Shown: positions 1 through 8,540, numbered from the stretch's first letter. The stretch is DNA of 64,000 bases from Stieleria varia (GCF_038443385.1 NZ_CP151726.1:8618001-8682000), one strand, 5' to 3'. Notes: generated from the letters alone by a model not told the origin. Made by a program: numbers and translations.

Positions 1-1434
1 TTCGCCCACGGCCGCACGCAGCGGAGGATCAAATCTCAGTGACTCTGGGCCCGCGTCAATCCGGGCCTGCGACTCAGGCGAAATTTCGAATGGAGGCTCC
101 GTCTTCTCCGATTCTTCACTCTCCGATTCCGCAACACTCGACGCAGCGTCGCCCGATTCAGCCCCGGCATCTTTCACCGGGATCTCGCGGGGCTCCAACA
201 CCGGCAGTTGATCTTCGTGCACATCGGTCGCCAATTTCTCCGCCCCGCCCAACATCGGATAGGACGCTTCCATCCAGCGATCATTCAACGCGATCAATTC
301 CTCACGAGTCATCGGAATCAAGAAACCCTCGTCCGGCTTGACGCCCCACACATCGTCCTCGGTGGCATCGTCCGCTCGATGAATATTTTGGTTGTTGGGT
401 CGATAGTAACGTGCCACGGTCAATCGAAGAGCGCTGCGTCCGAATTGCAACGGCAAGATTTCTTGGACGGTTCCTTTGCCATAACTGCGAGTCCCCACAA
501 CGATCGCCCGTTTGTTGTCCTGCAAACAAGCCGCAACGATCTCACTGGCGCTGGCCGAGTCATGGTCGATCAACACGGCGACCGGTTTGGACGAGTCGAC
601 CAACGTGCCGGGCGTCGCCGAATACGCGGAGTCTTCCACGCCGCCACGCATCTTGGTGGAGACGATTTTGCCGGAATCCATGAACATGTCGCAGATGTCG
701 CAGGCCGCGTACAACAATCCTCCACTGTTGCCACGCAAGTCCAGCACGAGCGAATCGAAGTCGTTGTCGAGCGCGGTCAATACATCCTCCACTTCACGGA
801 CCGTTTTGTCACCAAAGCTTTTTAGCCGGATGTACGCCACACGCGGTTGATCTTCCAAACGATACACCCATTCGTTTCCCGCACCGCGATGGTCACCGAT
901 CACGGACTCCATCTCGATCCGCGCCCTGGTGACCTCCATCGAAACTTCGCCCTCACCGCGCCGCATGCCCAACAGGACGATCGTTCCGGGCGGCCCCTTG
1001 AGCCGCGAACTGACATCCTTGAGATTCATTTTCGAAACATCAACACCGTCGACCCGGATGATTTCGTCACCCGGCAACACTCCCTTTTCCAACGCCGGCG
1101 AACCCACCACGGGCGTGATCACCCGCACGGGCTTCTCTGGATCCGGCTGTTCGACAAAGATCCCGATGCCGGCGAACTCTTGGTTGATGCTCTCCTGAAA
1201 GGATTCGTAGGCGTCGACGGGAAAGTAACTGCTGTGCTGATCCAATGACTTAGTCAGACCGTCCATCGCCGCAATGACCAAATCCCCCGGATCGACATCG
1301 TCGACGTAACGCTGATCGATCAAATCGATGGCCTCGCCGACGATGATCGCCGTTCTCGCACGCCGATGCGTGGCGTAGCACAAGATGGCCATGACCGCAG
1401 CGAAGAAGATGACGTTCAGATTTCGTGAAGGCAT
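1..1434 (-). CDS. S41 family C-terminal processing peptidase (CtpA/Prc type), 3' end cut by window edge
   Basis: Reading the minus strand from an ATG at 1434 gives 478 codons with no stop before base 1, so the C terminus lies outside the window. An N-terminal hydrophobic segment (residues 6-20) is a signal peptide or anchor, so it should act outside the cytoplasmic membrane. A PDZ domain follows at about 85-165 and the S41 protease domain at about 190-390. The catalytic serine is S295 in SASASE and the general base is K320 in SYGKGTVQ; the 25-residue spacing is the one known for Prc. After about 410 the chain becomes acidic and Glu/Ser-rich, as in a low-complexity tail. The family cleaves near the C termini of periplasmic proteins. 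The fold and active site are clear; the substrate is not. Confidence 0.93.
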   Translation of the reverse strand, partial: MPSRNLNVIFFAAVMAILCYATHRRARTAIIVGEAIDLIDQRYVDDVDPGDLVIAAMDGLTKSLDQHSSYFPVDAYESFQESINQEFAGIGIFVEQPDPEKPVRVITPVVGSPALEKGVLPGDEIIRVDGVDVSKMNLKDVSSRLKGPPGTIVLLGMRRGEGEVSMEVTRARIEMESVIGDHRGAGNEWVYRLEDQPRVAYIRLKSFGDKTVREVEDVLTALDNDFDSLVLDLRGNSGGLLYAACDICDMFMDSGKIVSTKMRGGVEDSAYSATPGTLVDSSKPVAVLIDHDSASASEIVAACLQDNKRAIVVGTRSYGKGTVQEILPLQFGRSALRLTVARYYRPNNQNIHRADDATEDDVWGVKPDEGFLIPMTREELIALNDRWMEASYPMLGGAEKLATDVHEDQLPVLEPREIPVKDAGAESGDAASSVAESESEESEKTEPPFEISPESQARIDAGPESLRFDPPLRAAVGE

Positions 1435-1513
1435 GAAAAGTTGAGCTACGAGAGAAGTGGCGGGTCAAAAAGCTGTCGGGAAACAAAATGTCATGCGAAC
1501 ACGCACGGCGATC

Positions 1514-2824
1514 TCACGATTGTAGCCGACCGAGTACTTTATCGGCCGCGGCGATGGTTTCATCGATCATCGCCTCCGTGTGCGTCACACCAAAGAAAAG
1601 GGCTTCGAACTGGCTGCACGGCATGTAAACGCCTTCGCCGATCATCCCCCAAAAATAACGGCTGAACCGCTCTCGGTCACACTGGCTGGCTTCGTTCCAA
1701 CTGCTCACCGGCCCATGGTGAAAGAAAAGCGTCATCATGCTGCCGACACGTTGCACGACATGGTCGACACCGTGTCGTGTGGCGGCGGCATCCAAACCCT
1801 CGGCCAACCGCTGCCCCAAGGACTCAAGCAATTCATAGGGCGGTTGCTTGGCCAATCGCTCCAAAGTCGCCGAACCCGCGGCTACTGCGACAGGATTTCC
1901 GCTGAGCGTTCCCGCCTGGAATACTTTACCAGCCGGCAAGACTTGATTCATGATCTCGGCCCGACCGCCGTAGGCTCCCAGCGGCATTCCTCCGCCGACG
2001 ATCTTGCCCAACGTCGTCATGTCGGGCGTGACCCCGTAGTACTCCTGCGCCCCGCCCAACGCCAGCCGGAAACCGGTCATGACCTCATCAAAGATCAACA
2101 CGGCTCCATCACGCTGAGTCGTTTCTCTCAGCGTCTTGAGAAACTCCGCCGTCGGAGCCACGCATCCCATGTTGCCCACAACCGGCTCCAGGATCACCGC
2201 CGCGATCTCGCCGGGATGCTCCGCAAAGACATTGCTGACGCCTTCGTGATCGTTGTAGGTCAACACGATCGTGTCTTGGCTCGCACCGGGCGTGACGCCA
2301 GGCGAGTCGGGCACTCCGAGCGTCGCCGCAGCACTGCCCGCGGCCACCAGCAAACTGTCGACGTGTCCGTGATAGTTGCCTTCGAATTTGATCACTTTGT
2401 GGCGACCGGTTGCTCCCCGAGCGACACGGATCGCACTCATGGTCGCTTCGGTACCGCTATTGACCAAGCGTACTTTCTCGACACTGGGAACCGCATCAAT
2501 GATCTGCTGAGCCAGTCGTGACTCGGCTTCCGTCGGTGCACCAAAGCTCGTGCCACGCTCGAGTGCCTTGCTGATCGCTTCGATCACCTCAGGCGGGCGG
2601 TGCCCCAAGATCATCGGTCCCCACGACCCGATGTAGTCGATGAATCGTCGTCCATCAATGTCGTGCAGATAAGGACCCTCGGCGCGATCGATGAAAAGTG
2701 GCGTGCCGCCGACGGCACCAAACGCACGGGCGGGGCTGTTGACACCACCTGGCATCAACTGACAAGCGGTCTGGAACGCGGCAATACTCTTGGGGCCGGC
2801 GGCAAAGGTCTTGGGATCAGGCAC
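1514..2824 (-). CDS. hemL: Glutamate-1-semialdehyde 2,1-aminomutase
   Basis: 436 residues, the usual length for this PLP-dependent class III aminotransferase-fold enzyme. It converts glutamate-1-semialdehyde to 5-aminolevulinate in the C5 route to haem. The PLP lysine is K274 in TTLGKIVGGGMPLGAYGG; the cofactor Asp is in FDEVMTGFR (about 246) and the phosphate-binding NSGTEA loop is at 122-127. The start is a GTG at 2824: an in-frame TAA lies three codons upstream, so no longer version is possible. It is separated by about 80 bases from the downstream S41 protease gene on the same strand. Ferrochelatase (18884-19930) is the only other haem gene here and is not linked to it. Confidence 0.97.
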   Translation of the reverse strand: MPDPKTFAAGPKSIAAFQTACQLMPGGVNSPARAFGAVGGTPLFIDRAEGPYLHDIDGRRFIDYIGSWGPMILGHRPPEVIEAISKALERGTSFGAPTEAESRLAQQIIDAVPSVEKVRLVNSGTEATMSAIRVARGATGRHKVIKFEGNYHGHVDSLLVAAGSAAATLGVPDSPGVTPGASQDTIVLTYNDHEGVSNVFAEHPGEIAAVILEPVVGNMGCVAPTAEFLKTLRETTQRDGAVLIFDEVMTGFRLALGGAQEYYGVTPDMTTLGKIVGGGMPLGAYGGRAEIMNQVLPAGKVFQAGTLSGNPVAVAAGSATLERLAKQPPYELLESLGQRLAEGLDAAATRHGVDHVVQRVGSMMTLFFHHGPVSSWNEASQCDRERFSRYFWGMIGEGVYMPCSQFEALFFGVTHTEAMIDETIAAADKVLGRLQS

Positions 2825-3051
2825 GTTTTCTTCTTACGGGTGGAATCAATGAAAGGGGGGATGCTGCACGTTATTGACGCCAGAGTCAAGCGACTGTGTT
2901 AAGGTGTAGCGATTGGGTAAACGACTTCGATCGCCTCATCATACCCGATGATTCCAATCTCAGCAGTCGTATCAATCTCATCGTCAACACCAAGCAGATT
3001 GGTCCAGATGCAGCAATCGAGCCGATCGACAGCACTGTAGGAGGTGGATCG
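2825..3051. promoter_or_regulatory. Divergent intergenic region between hemL and the leader ORF
   Basis: This gap separates the leftward hemL start from the rightward leader ORF and secreted protein genes, so it must hold promoters for both directions. I see no convincing -35/-10 pair and no strong palindrome. A purine-rich tract (AAAGGGGGG) lies at about 2851-2859. Function is inferred only from position. Confidence 0.3.
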
Positions 3052-3153
3052 ATGCGGTTCGCGGCCCTACACGGAGTGAACCGACGTGGTTCACCGAAAT
3101 GTTGCAAGGATGGAACATGTCGCCCGCCATGGTTCGGAGGAACCGCCCGATGA
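3052..3153 (+). CDS. Putative 33-residue leader ORF overlapping the next gene
   Basis: An ATG at 3052 is preceded by an excellent Shine-Dalgarno, TAGGAGGT at 3038-3045, with 6 bases of spacing. The reading frame encodes 33 residues, including a CCKDGTC cluster, and stops with TGA at 3151-3153. That stop overlaps the ATG (3150) of the secreted-protein gene in an ATGA junction, the usual arrangement for translational coupling. The same frame is open further upstream, back to about 2896, so a longer version is possible. No family was recognised. It could be a leader peptide that controls the gene behind it, or simply a chance open frame. Confidence 0.4.
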   Translation: MRFAALHGVNRRGSPKCCKDGTCRPPWFGGTAR

Positions 3154-3716
3154 AACGTTTGATTACCCGAGGATTCTTTCCCGTGCTGGCGGCCGCCCTG
3201 ATGGTGTCTGGCGGCGTGGTGCACGCCCAGCAGCTTGCCCAGGGCGAATACATCGTCAGCAGCCAAATCGTCAGTGACACCGCCACCGGATCGTCCAACT
3301 ACGTGGGCGATATCGGCAGCGGATGTGCCGATGGAAATTGCGGCGGATCCGATGCCGGCGTTGTAAGCTCCGGCGATGGAACCTCCGTCGGTGGCGGCTG
3401 CAGCGGAGCGGGTTGCATCGGACGCGGCTACGATCACTCCGACCTGTTCTACAACTACTACTCACAAGGCAACTACAACACCGCCAACGCGCAGATGTAC
3501 ATCTCGCCCCTGCCGGTGCCGCCCTTCGTCGGACACACGTTCAACACGTATCAGCCGTTCTACCCGCATCACTACCTGTACTGGCACAAAGACCGCTATC
3601 ACAACACGTACGACAACGGTCGCGGAATGAATCGTACAAAAGCGGTCTATTATGCTCCACCGATCAAGACGGCCGTGAGTAATCTGTACTGGAACAAGCT
3701 GCGTATCCCTCGCTAG
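3150..3716 (+). CDS. Secreted protein of unknown function, Gly/Ser/Asp-rich then Tyr/His-rich
   Basis: 188 residues. The ATG at 3150 has GGAGG at 3136-3140 and is followed by a typical signal peptide, MKRLITRG..., with a hydrophobic core at 8-22 and likely cleavage after VHAQ. Upstream in-frame starts would put a basic stretch before the signal, so they are less likely. The mature part opens with a Gly/Ser/Asp/Cys-rich linker (about 45-95) and ends in an aromatic and His-rich region with repeated HxYxY-like patches (about 135-165). No enzyme motif is visible. The next gene (3773) also encodes a small secreted Tyr/His/Pro-rich protein, so the two may work together in the cell envelope. Confidence 0.8.
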   Translation: MKRLITRGFFPVLAAALMVSGGVVHAQQLAQGEYIVSSQIVSDTATGSSNYVGDIGSGCADGNCGGSDAGVVSSGDGTSVGGGCSGAGCIGRGYDHSDLFYNYYSQGNYNTANAQMYISPLPVPPFVGHTFNTYQPFYPHHYLYWHKDRYHNTYDNGRGMNRTKAVYYAPPIKTAVSNLYWNKLRIPR

Positions 3717-3772
3717 CCCTTGAAGGCAAGCGAATCACCGAACACCCACCGACCCCATCAGGAAATGATCCT

Positions 3773-4153
3773 ATGATCCGTCGAATCATTCTCGCAGCCG
3801 GCTTGGCGGTCGTCGCCTTGGCCGGTGCCCAACAGGACGCCACCGCCGGCGATCCCTACGGCATGACCCAAGTCTGGGCGCACAACTTTGCCATGGACCG
3901 TCCCTGGCACGGTGGCTACTACAACCAAAACTATGGTCAGCCCTTGGCCGTGGTCGTGCCACCGACCGCCCACATGCGTCAAACCTATTCCTGGGGCGTC
4001 GGTCAAAACCTGATGTATCCCATCCACCACCAATACGGCCGCAGCGCCAATTCGCCCGGTGCGGCTCCGGCGGGATCATTCCGTCCGACACCACCGTGGC
4101 CAAGCCACACCGATCAATTCGGCTACTACTACATTCGCGGGCCTTGGCGGTAA
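3773..4153 (+). CDS. Small secreted Tyr/Pro/His-rich protein
   Basis: 126 residues. A signal peptide (MIRRIILAAGLAVVALAGA) probably ends after about residue 25. AGGA lies at 3760-3763, 9 bases before the ATG. The mature region is rich in Tyr, Trp, Gly, Pro and His, for example HGGYYNQNYG and a C-terminal FGYYYIRGPWR. No catalytic motif or known domain was recognised. It lies 56 bases after the similar secreted protein at 3150-3716 and ahead of a strong terminator at 4210-4247, so the leader ORF and the two secreted genes probably form one transcription unit. Confidence 0.78.
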   Translation: MIRRIILAAGLAVVALAGAQQDATAGDPYGMTQVWAHNFAMDRPWHGGYYNQNYGQPLAVVVPPTAHMRQTYSWGVGQNLMYPIHHQYGRSANSPGAAPAGSFRPTPPWPSHTDQFGYYYIRGPWR

Positions 4154-4209
4154 CGATTGGACGCCAGCGTTTGACGCGGCTGTCCGGTGGAATCTAGTCC
4201 CCAAGAATC

Positions 4210-4247
4210 AGAGCCCGGTGATCCTCACGGATGACCGGGCTCTTTTT
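4210..4247. terminator. Rho-independent terminator between convergent genes
   Basis: A perfect 10-bp stem (AGAGCCCGGT at 4210-4219 with ACCGGGCTCT at 4234-4243) has a 14-base loop and is followed directly by a T run on the plus strand. It closes the secreted-protein unit ending at 4153 and may also stop leftward transcripts, since the gene at 4300-5205 ends just to its right. Confidence 0.85.
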
Positions 4248-4299
4248 CGTTTGGCGAAGCCGTTTATATTTGCCGAAAGCTTAGCATAGCGTCTTCGCT

Positions 4300-5205
4300 T
4301 CAATCCAGCCCCATGCCCCAACGCTTGACCGTGTCTCGCCAATCTCGGACCAATGCCTTGATCAAGAACCAAGCGTTGGCAGCATAACGAGGCACCAAAC
4401 GTTTGGGATCGCTGAGCATGCGATAAAGCCATTCCATTCCGACACGTTGCCAAATCACCGGCGCTCGCTTTGCCGTACCGGCAACAAAATCAAACGACGC
4501 CCCCAACTGAATGCTCACCGGCACACCCAGCCGACGATAGTGCTCGTGAATCCAGCGTTCACCTTTGGGTTGCCCGAACGCGACCAATAAAATGTCGGCG
4601 TTGCTGCTGCGGATCCGTTCATCCTGCACGGCTTGTTCCTGCTGCGTCAGCTTGCGAAACGGTGGCGACTCGATTCCAGCGATCTCGATGCCTGGATGAT
4701 TTCGCAACAGTTTCTTTGCACACTTTTCCGCAACACCTTCTTCACCACCAAGAAAATAAAAACGCCATCCTTTTTGGCTGCCACGCTGAGCCATTTCATA
4801 AATCATCTGACTGCCCGCCACCCGCTCGGGCAGCGGTGACTGCCCAAGCTTGCTACGCCATACGATCGGCTGGCCATCAGCCAAAATCAAATCGGCATCA
4901 TCGGTCAACTGAGGCACATCGGCCTCCTGATCCTGCAACATCACGTAATTCAGATTCGCTGTGATCACGTAACTGGGCACACGACGCTCGATCAAGGCTT
5001 CGATGCGATCGATCGTCTCCCCCATCGTCACGCAGTCAAACGGCACACCCCAAACCAGACACCGATCCAGCCGAGGCAGGGGAGGCAGCGGACGAGTTGC
5101 CGGTTGATTCGAACGCTGATGAGACGCCGAATCCGATGATTTCGCTGCGGGGACCACAACGGGAACGATCGACGACGTGACGGTATCGGACGAAGTAACA
5201 GGCAT
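4300..5205 (-). CDS. WecG/TagA/CpsF-family glycosyltransferase
   Basis: 301 residues; a Pro/Ser-rich N-terminal extension (1-45) precedes the family domain (about 48-290). Family landmarks are ITANLNYV (81-88), the conserved Asp-Gly in LILADGQPIVW (D110-G111), LPERVAGS (R128) and the C-terminal GASFDFVAGTAKRAP block. The family transfers N-acetylmannosaminyl or related sugars to lipid-linked acceptors at the cytoplasmic face for capsule, teichoic acid or enterobacterial common antigen synthesis. The true donor and acceptor cannot be read from sequence. No polysaccharide cluster surrounds it; its right flank is a repeat-rich intergenic region. The ATG at 5205 is the only convincing start. Confidence 0.9.
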   Translation of the reverse strand: MPVTSSDTVTSSIVPVVVPAAKSSDSASHQRSNQPATRPLPPLPRLDRCLVWGVPFDCVTMGETIDRIEALIERRVPSYVITANLNYVMLQDQEADVPQLTDDADLILADGQPIVWRSKLGQSPLPERVAGSQMIYEMAQRGSQKGWRFYFLGGEEGVAEKCAKKLLRNHPGIEIAGIESPPFRKLTQQEQAVQDERIRSSNADILLVAFGQPKGERWIHEHYRRLGVPVSIQLGASFDFVAGTAKRAPVIWQRVGMEWLYRMLSDPKRLVPRYAANAWFLIKALVRDWRDTVKRWGMGLD

Positions 5206-5230
5206 TGGAATTTTGAGTGAAAGGCGTGAG

Positions 5231-5264
5231 CGGTCGCTAGAAACGTAGGTCGCTAGAAACCTAC
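5231..5264. repeat. Short tandem/inverted repeat
   Basis: GGTCGCTAGAAAC occurs twice, 16 bases apart, followed by an inverted CCTACG so that GTAGG...CCTAC can pair. It lies just upstream of the glycosyltransferase start (5205) and could sit in its promoter or leader. Seen directly; function unknown. Confidence 0.5.
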
Positions 5265-5372
5265 GTCGCTGTACAATCGTGAGTCCTCAAGGACCGAACA
5301 CGTTGACCACGGCCCGTGTCGGGCAAGCAGGTTATTCCGTTTCTGCCGCTCAGAAGGCCCCCATGCGTCAGG

Positions 5373-5503
5373 CCCGTACGTCAGGCTTTCCAGCCTGACA
5401 CTCACACCCGTACGTCAGGCTTTCCAGCCTGACACTCATACCCGTACGTCAGGCTTTCCAGCCTGACACTCATACCCATGTCAGCCTGGAAAGGCTGACG
5501 TAC
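5373..5503. repeat. Cluster of 34-bp palindromic repeats (three direct, one inverted)
   Basis: Three direct copies start at 5373, 5407 and 5441, exactly 34 bases apart, and a fourth, truncated copy lies in inverted orientation at 5475-5503. Each contains the perfect hairpin GTCAGGCTTTCCAGCCTGAC (8-bp stem, 4-base loop) next to GTACGTCAGG. The cluster fills the divergent gap between the glycosyltransferase (start 5205) and the sulfatase-like gene (start 5518), ending only 14 bases before that start. A degenerate copy lies at 18210-18233. The pattern resembles REP/BIME elements rather than CRISPR, because there are no unique spacers. The rest of 5206-5517 holds no gene. Confidence 0.85.
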
Positions 5504-5517
5504 AACACCACCATTTG

Positions 5518-6645
5518 ATGACACCACCCAAACTGATCATCCTGACCCTCGACGGACTGGCCACCTCCGGCCTGAGTTGCTATGGCTGCAGCTGGAACGA
5601 CACACCCACACTTGAGTTGATGGCCGGCGAAGGCTGCGTTTGGGACCGTTGGATCGCGCACTCCAATCGAACCGAAGAACTGACGCGTTCGTGGTGGCAA
5701 TCCGAATCGGCCTGGACAAACACTTGGCGTCAACACGGATCACTCGAACTGATCACGGACGCCACCCGCATCAACGAAACCAACGCGGCGGTCTTCGACC
5801 AAATCTCCATGGTCAACCATCTGGACGACTCGGACACTCCAGCCATCGACATCGAATCCACTCGTCTGGGGCGCGTCGTCGCGGCAGCGATCGAGCGATG
5901 CCACCAAGACGACCTCTGGAGCACGCTTTGGCTGCACAGCGATTTTCTGTCACAGCACTGGGATGCACCGCGAGAACTGATCGCGGTTGATTTCGCGGAC
6001 GACGATGAAATGCAAGAACCGGTGGAAGACACCGGCATGGACATCGAGATCGGCCCAACCGAACCTCGTCTACCTGACTTTTTCGACGGAGTCGCTCCGC
6101 CCCAGATCAAACGCAGTGATGCCGATGATCCAGACTTGGTGATGAGCTGGATGCGGACCTATGCATGTCAAATGCGACTCATTGACGAACTCATCGCGGT
6201 ACTCCAACAAACCTTGGTGACCTATTCACCGACGCTGGTTGTCGCCAGCACGGGCGGATTTTCACTGGGTCAAAACGGCTGGATCGCACGAGACGCGGGC
6301 CCATTGCGCAGTTGCCACATCCGATTGCCACTGATCGTCAACCGTGGCGGACCACTACGTCACCCCGGCGTCACCTCGACCGCCGAACTACCGTTGCTGC
6401 TCGCGAGATTGGCAGCTACCGATCAGCCAGTCGTATCGGTCGACCAATGGTGCCGCAGTGAAGACGAACTCTCCCCCTGCGTCACCACGCAAGACAACCA
6501 ACGAGTGATCGCCAGAACCTCTCCCCATTGGTTCTTGGTCGACGACGAAGCATCACCAAGTTTGTTCCTCAAACCCGACGACGTCGACGACGTCAACGAC
6601 ATCCACCGCCTCCGCCCCGACGTGGTCCAGCAACTCACAGGTTAG
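5518..6645 (+). CDS. Degenerate sulfatase/alkaline-phosphatase-superfamily protein, probably catalytically inactive
   Basis: 375 residues from the ATG at 5518; a TTG lies one codon earlier. The start KLIILTLDGLATSGLSCYG matches the first strand and metal loop of sulfatases, and TPTLELMAGEGCVWD matches the TPNLDRLA-type helix. Where active sulfatases carry C/S-x-P/A-S-R, this protein has HSNRTEELTRSWW, so the formylglycine precursor is missing. The second metal site, usually SDHG, reads STGGFSLG. There is no signal peptide, unlike the neighbouring sulfatases, so it is probably cytoplasmic. The middle (about 90-200) is acidic. It lies 200 bases ahead of an intact sulfatase on the same strand. 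It may be a regulatory or binding pseudoenzyme. Confidence 0.75.
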   Translation: MTPPKLIILTLDGLATSGLSCYGCSWNDTPTLELMAGEGCVWDRWIAHSNRTEELTRSWWQSESAWTNTWRQHGSLELITDATRINETNAAVFDQISMVNHLDDSDTPAIDIESTRLGRVVAAAIERCHQDDLWSTLWLHSDFLSQHWDAPRELIAVDFADDDEMQEPVEDTGMDIEIGPTEPRLPDFFDGVAPPQIKRSDADDPDLVMSWMRTYACQMRLIDELIAVLQQTLVTYSPTLVVASTGGFSLGQNGWIARDAGPLRSCHIRLPLIVNRGGPLRHPGVTSTAELPLLLARLAATDQPVVSVDQWCRSEDELSPCVTTQDNQRVIARTSPHWFLVDDEASPSLFLKPDDVDDVNDIHRLRPDVVQQLTG

Positions 6646-6847
6646 AAAGCCCCATCTCTGTCGTTTGACCCGCAGCCGAAGGCGTAGGCGGAAGCAGCGT
6701 TTGAGCCTGCAAGACAAACCGGTTGGCAGAGTCTCCTGCACCTGCCAGCAAAACGGCCTGACATATCGAAACTGTCCGTTCAACCAAGCTGCACTCGCAC
6801 CCACTCATCATCCCAAATTCCTCCCCCCCACCGACACCAAATCAACC

Positions 6848-8425
6848 ATGCACCGCACCACGCTATTCCTGCTGGCCTTGTCCATCTGTGCTCTGACAAC
6901 AAGACCATCCGCAGCGGATCGACCCAACATCGTGTTCCTGTTTTCCGATGATCACGCCGTCAAAGCCATCTCGGCTTACGGCGGTCCGCTCGCAGATGTC
7001 GCGCCGACACCGAACATCGACCGACTGGCCACGCAAGGTGCTGTGCTGCTCAACTCGTTTTGCGCCAACTCGATCTGCGGCCCATCCCGAGCGACGATCC
7101 TGACCGGCAAGCACAGCCACAAGAATGGCTTCATGCGTAACGGAAACCAATTCGATCCGACTCAATGGACCGTGGCCACAGCCCTGCAAAAAGGCGGTTA
7201 CAGCACGGCCGTGATCGGCAAGTGGCACCTGAATTCCGATCCCGTGGGTTTCGATCACTGGGAAATCCTGCCGGGTCAAGGAAACTACTACAACCCCGTA
7301 TTCAAACAGATGGACGGACTTCAAAAACGGTTCGAAGGCTACGCGACCGACATCACGACCGACAAGGCACTCGCGTGGCTCGATTCACGCGATCCCTCCA
7401 AGCCGTTCTTCTTGATGTGCCAACACAAGGCCCCCCATCGCACGTTCGCGCCCGCCCTCCGGCACCTCGGTTCCTTTGACGAGGTCGAGATCCCGGAACC
7501 AGAGAGCTTGTTCGACGACTATGCCAACCGCAGTCGAACGCTTGCGGACAACGAAATGGAGATCGACCGCCACTTCGACTGGGCCTACGACGCTAAGATC
7601 CGCAAAGACGAACGCGGCGACGTCCAACTACCCAAACCGGATCGCTACGGGACTCCGGAATACAATCGCATGACGGACGCACAAAAGCAAAAGTGGGACG
7701 CACATTTCGGCCCACGCAATCAACAATTCTTGGCCGATTACCAGTCAGGAAAACTGAACCACGACGACGTCGTTCGCTGGAAGTATCGTCGCTACATGCG
7801 GAACTACCTCAGCACGGTGAAAGCCGTGGATGAAAGCGTCGGTCGCGTTCTGAAATACCTCGACAACAACGGCCTGGCAGAAAACACCGTCGTGATCTAC
7901 TCATCCGATCAAGGATTCTTTCTCGGCGAGCACGGCTGGTACGACAAGCGTTGGATGTTCGAAGAGTCTTTCCGCATGCCCTTTCTGATCCGTTGGCCCG
8001 GCGTGATTCCCGCCGGCGACAAACCAGAGCAACTGATCCAGAACATCGACTACGCCCCCACGTTCCTAGAAATCGCTGGCTTACCCACACCAGACGAAGT
8101 CCAAGGGCGATCACTGGTGCCTTTGCTGCGCAAGTCTGCTGATGGCGCCCCGGTCGACTGGCGAAAGTCGCTCTACTACGCCTACTACGAACTTGGCGAG
8201 CACGCGGTGCCGCAGCATTTCGGTGTGCGAACGCAGACCCACAAGCTGATTCATTTCCCACAATCCAACGAATGGAACCTCTTTGATTTGCAAAGCGATC
8301 CCGGCGAAATGAAAAGCGTGCATGCCGATCCAAACTACCAATCCGTTCGTCAAGAATTGGTCGCCGAGTTCGAAAGACTCAGGCAAGAGTTCGACGCACC
8401 GCCGTTCCCTGCACCCAAAAACTAA
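6848..8425 (+). CDS. Secreted sulfatase (Cys type)
   Basis: 526 residues from the ATG at 6848, chosen because it begins a clean signal peptide (MHRTTLFLLALSICALTTRPSAA). The active-site signature is CGPSR with C77 as the residue converted to formylglycine, followed by ATILTGKHSH. The metal-binding aspartates D34-D35 are in FLFSDDH, and the C-terminal metal/sulfate site is in VIYSSDQGFFLGEHGWYDKR. Length and order match type I sulfatases that remove sulfate esters from polysaccharides in the periplasm or outside the cell. The neighbourhood (another sulfatase convergent at 8732-10231, then a glycoside hydrolase) suggests use of sulfated glycans. The exact substrate cannot be assigned. Confidence 0.94.
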   Translation: MHRTTLFLLALSICALTTRPSAADRPNIVFLFSDDHAVKAISAYGGPLADVAPTPNIDRLATQGAVLLNSFCANSICGPSRATILTGKHSHKNGFMRNGNQFDPTQWTVATALQKGGYSTAVIGKWHLNSDPVGFDHWEILPGQGNYYNPVFKQMDGLQKRFEGYATDITTDKALAWLDSRDPSKPFFLMCQHKAPHRTFAPALRHLGSFDEVEIPEPESLFDDYANRSRTLADNEMEIDRHFDWAYDAKIRKDERGDVQLPKPDRYGTPEYNRMTDAQKQKWDAHFGPRNQQFLADYQSGKLNHDDVVRWKYRRYMRNYLSTVKAVDESVGRVLKYLDNNGLAENTVVIYSSDQGFFLGEHGWYDKRWMFEESFRMPFLIRWPGVIPAGDKPEQLIQNIDYAPTFLEIAGLPTPDEVQGRSLVPLLRKSADGAPVDWRKSLYYAYYELGEHAVPQHFGVRTQTHKLIHFPQSNEWNLFDLQSDPGEMKSVHADPNYQSVRQELVAEFERLRQEFDAPPFPAPKN

Positions 8426-8494
8426 CTCGTCCATCGCCTTGGGCTGGGCAGTTCAACAATTGGTAATGGCAAATCGCTTGGCGTGGCACGCTAT

Positions 8495-8540
8495 CGACTT
8501 GGAAAGTCGAGCGACGATTGTCGTTCGACTTTCCAAGTCG
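8495..8540. repeat. 21-bp hairpin between convergent sulfatase genes
   Basis: Arms 8495-8515 and 8520-8540 are complementary over 21 positions with one mismatch and a 4-base loop. The core is CGACTTGGAAAGTCGA. Related sequence occurs at 62639-62675 (a 13-bp stem of the same design) and as a half copy near 41208-41225. Lying between two gene 3' ends it could stop transcription both ways, although no T tract follows. The remainder of 8426-8731 shows nothing else. Confidence 0.7.

Noticed and set aside
1580..2521. 313-codon open frame on the plus strand inside hemL
   Set aside because: Runs antisense to a confident hemL gene; Arg/His-rich composition and no start signal or motif.
2886..3437. 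183-codon minus-strand frame with Ala/Gly-rich start
   Set aside because: Overlaps the secreted-protein gene antisense, and its Ala/Gly bias comes from that gene's Gly/Ser codons.
5373..5503. CRISPR array
   Set aside because: Repeats are directly adjacent at 34-bp period with no unique spacers, and one copy is inverted.
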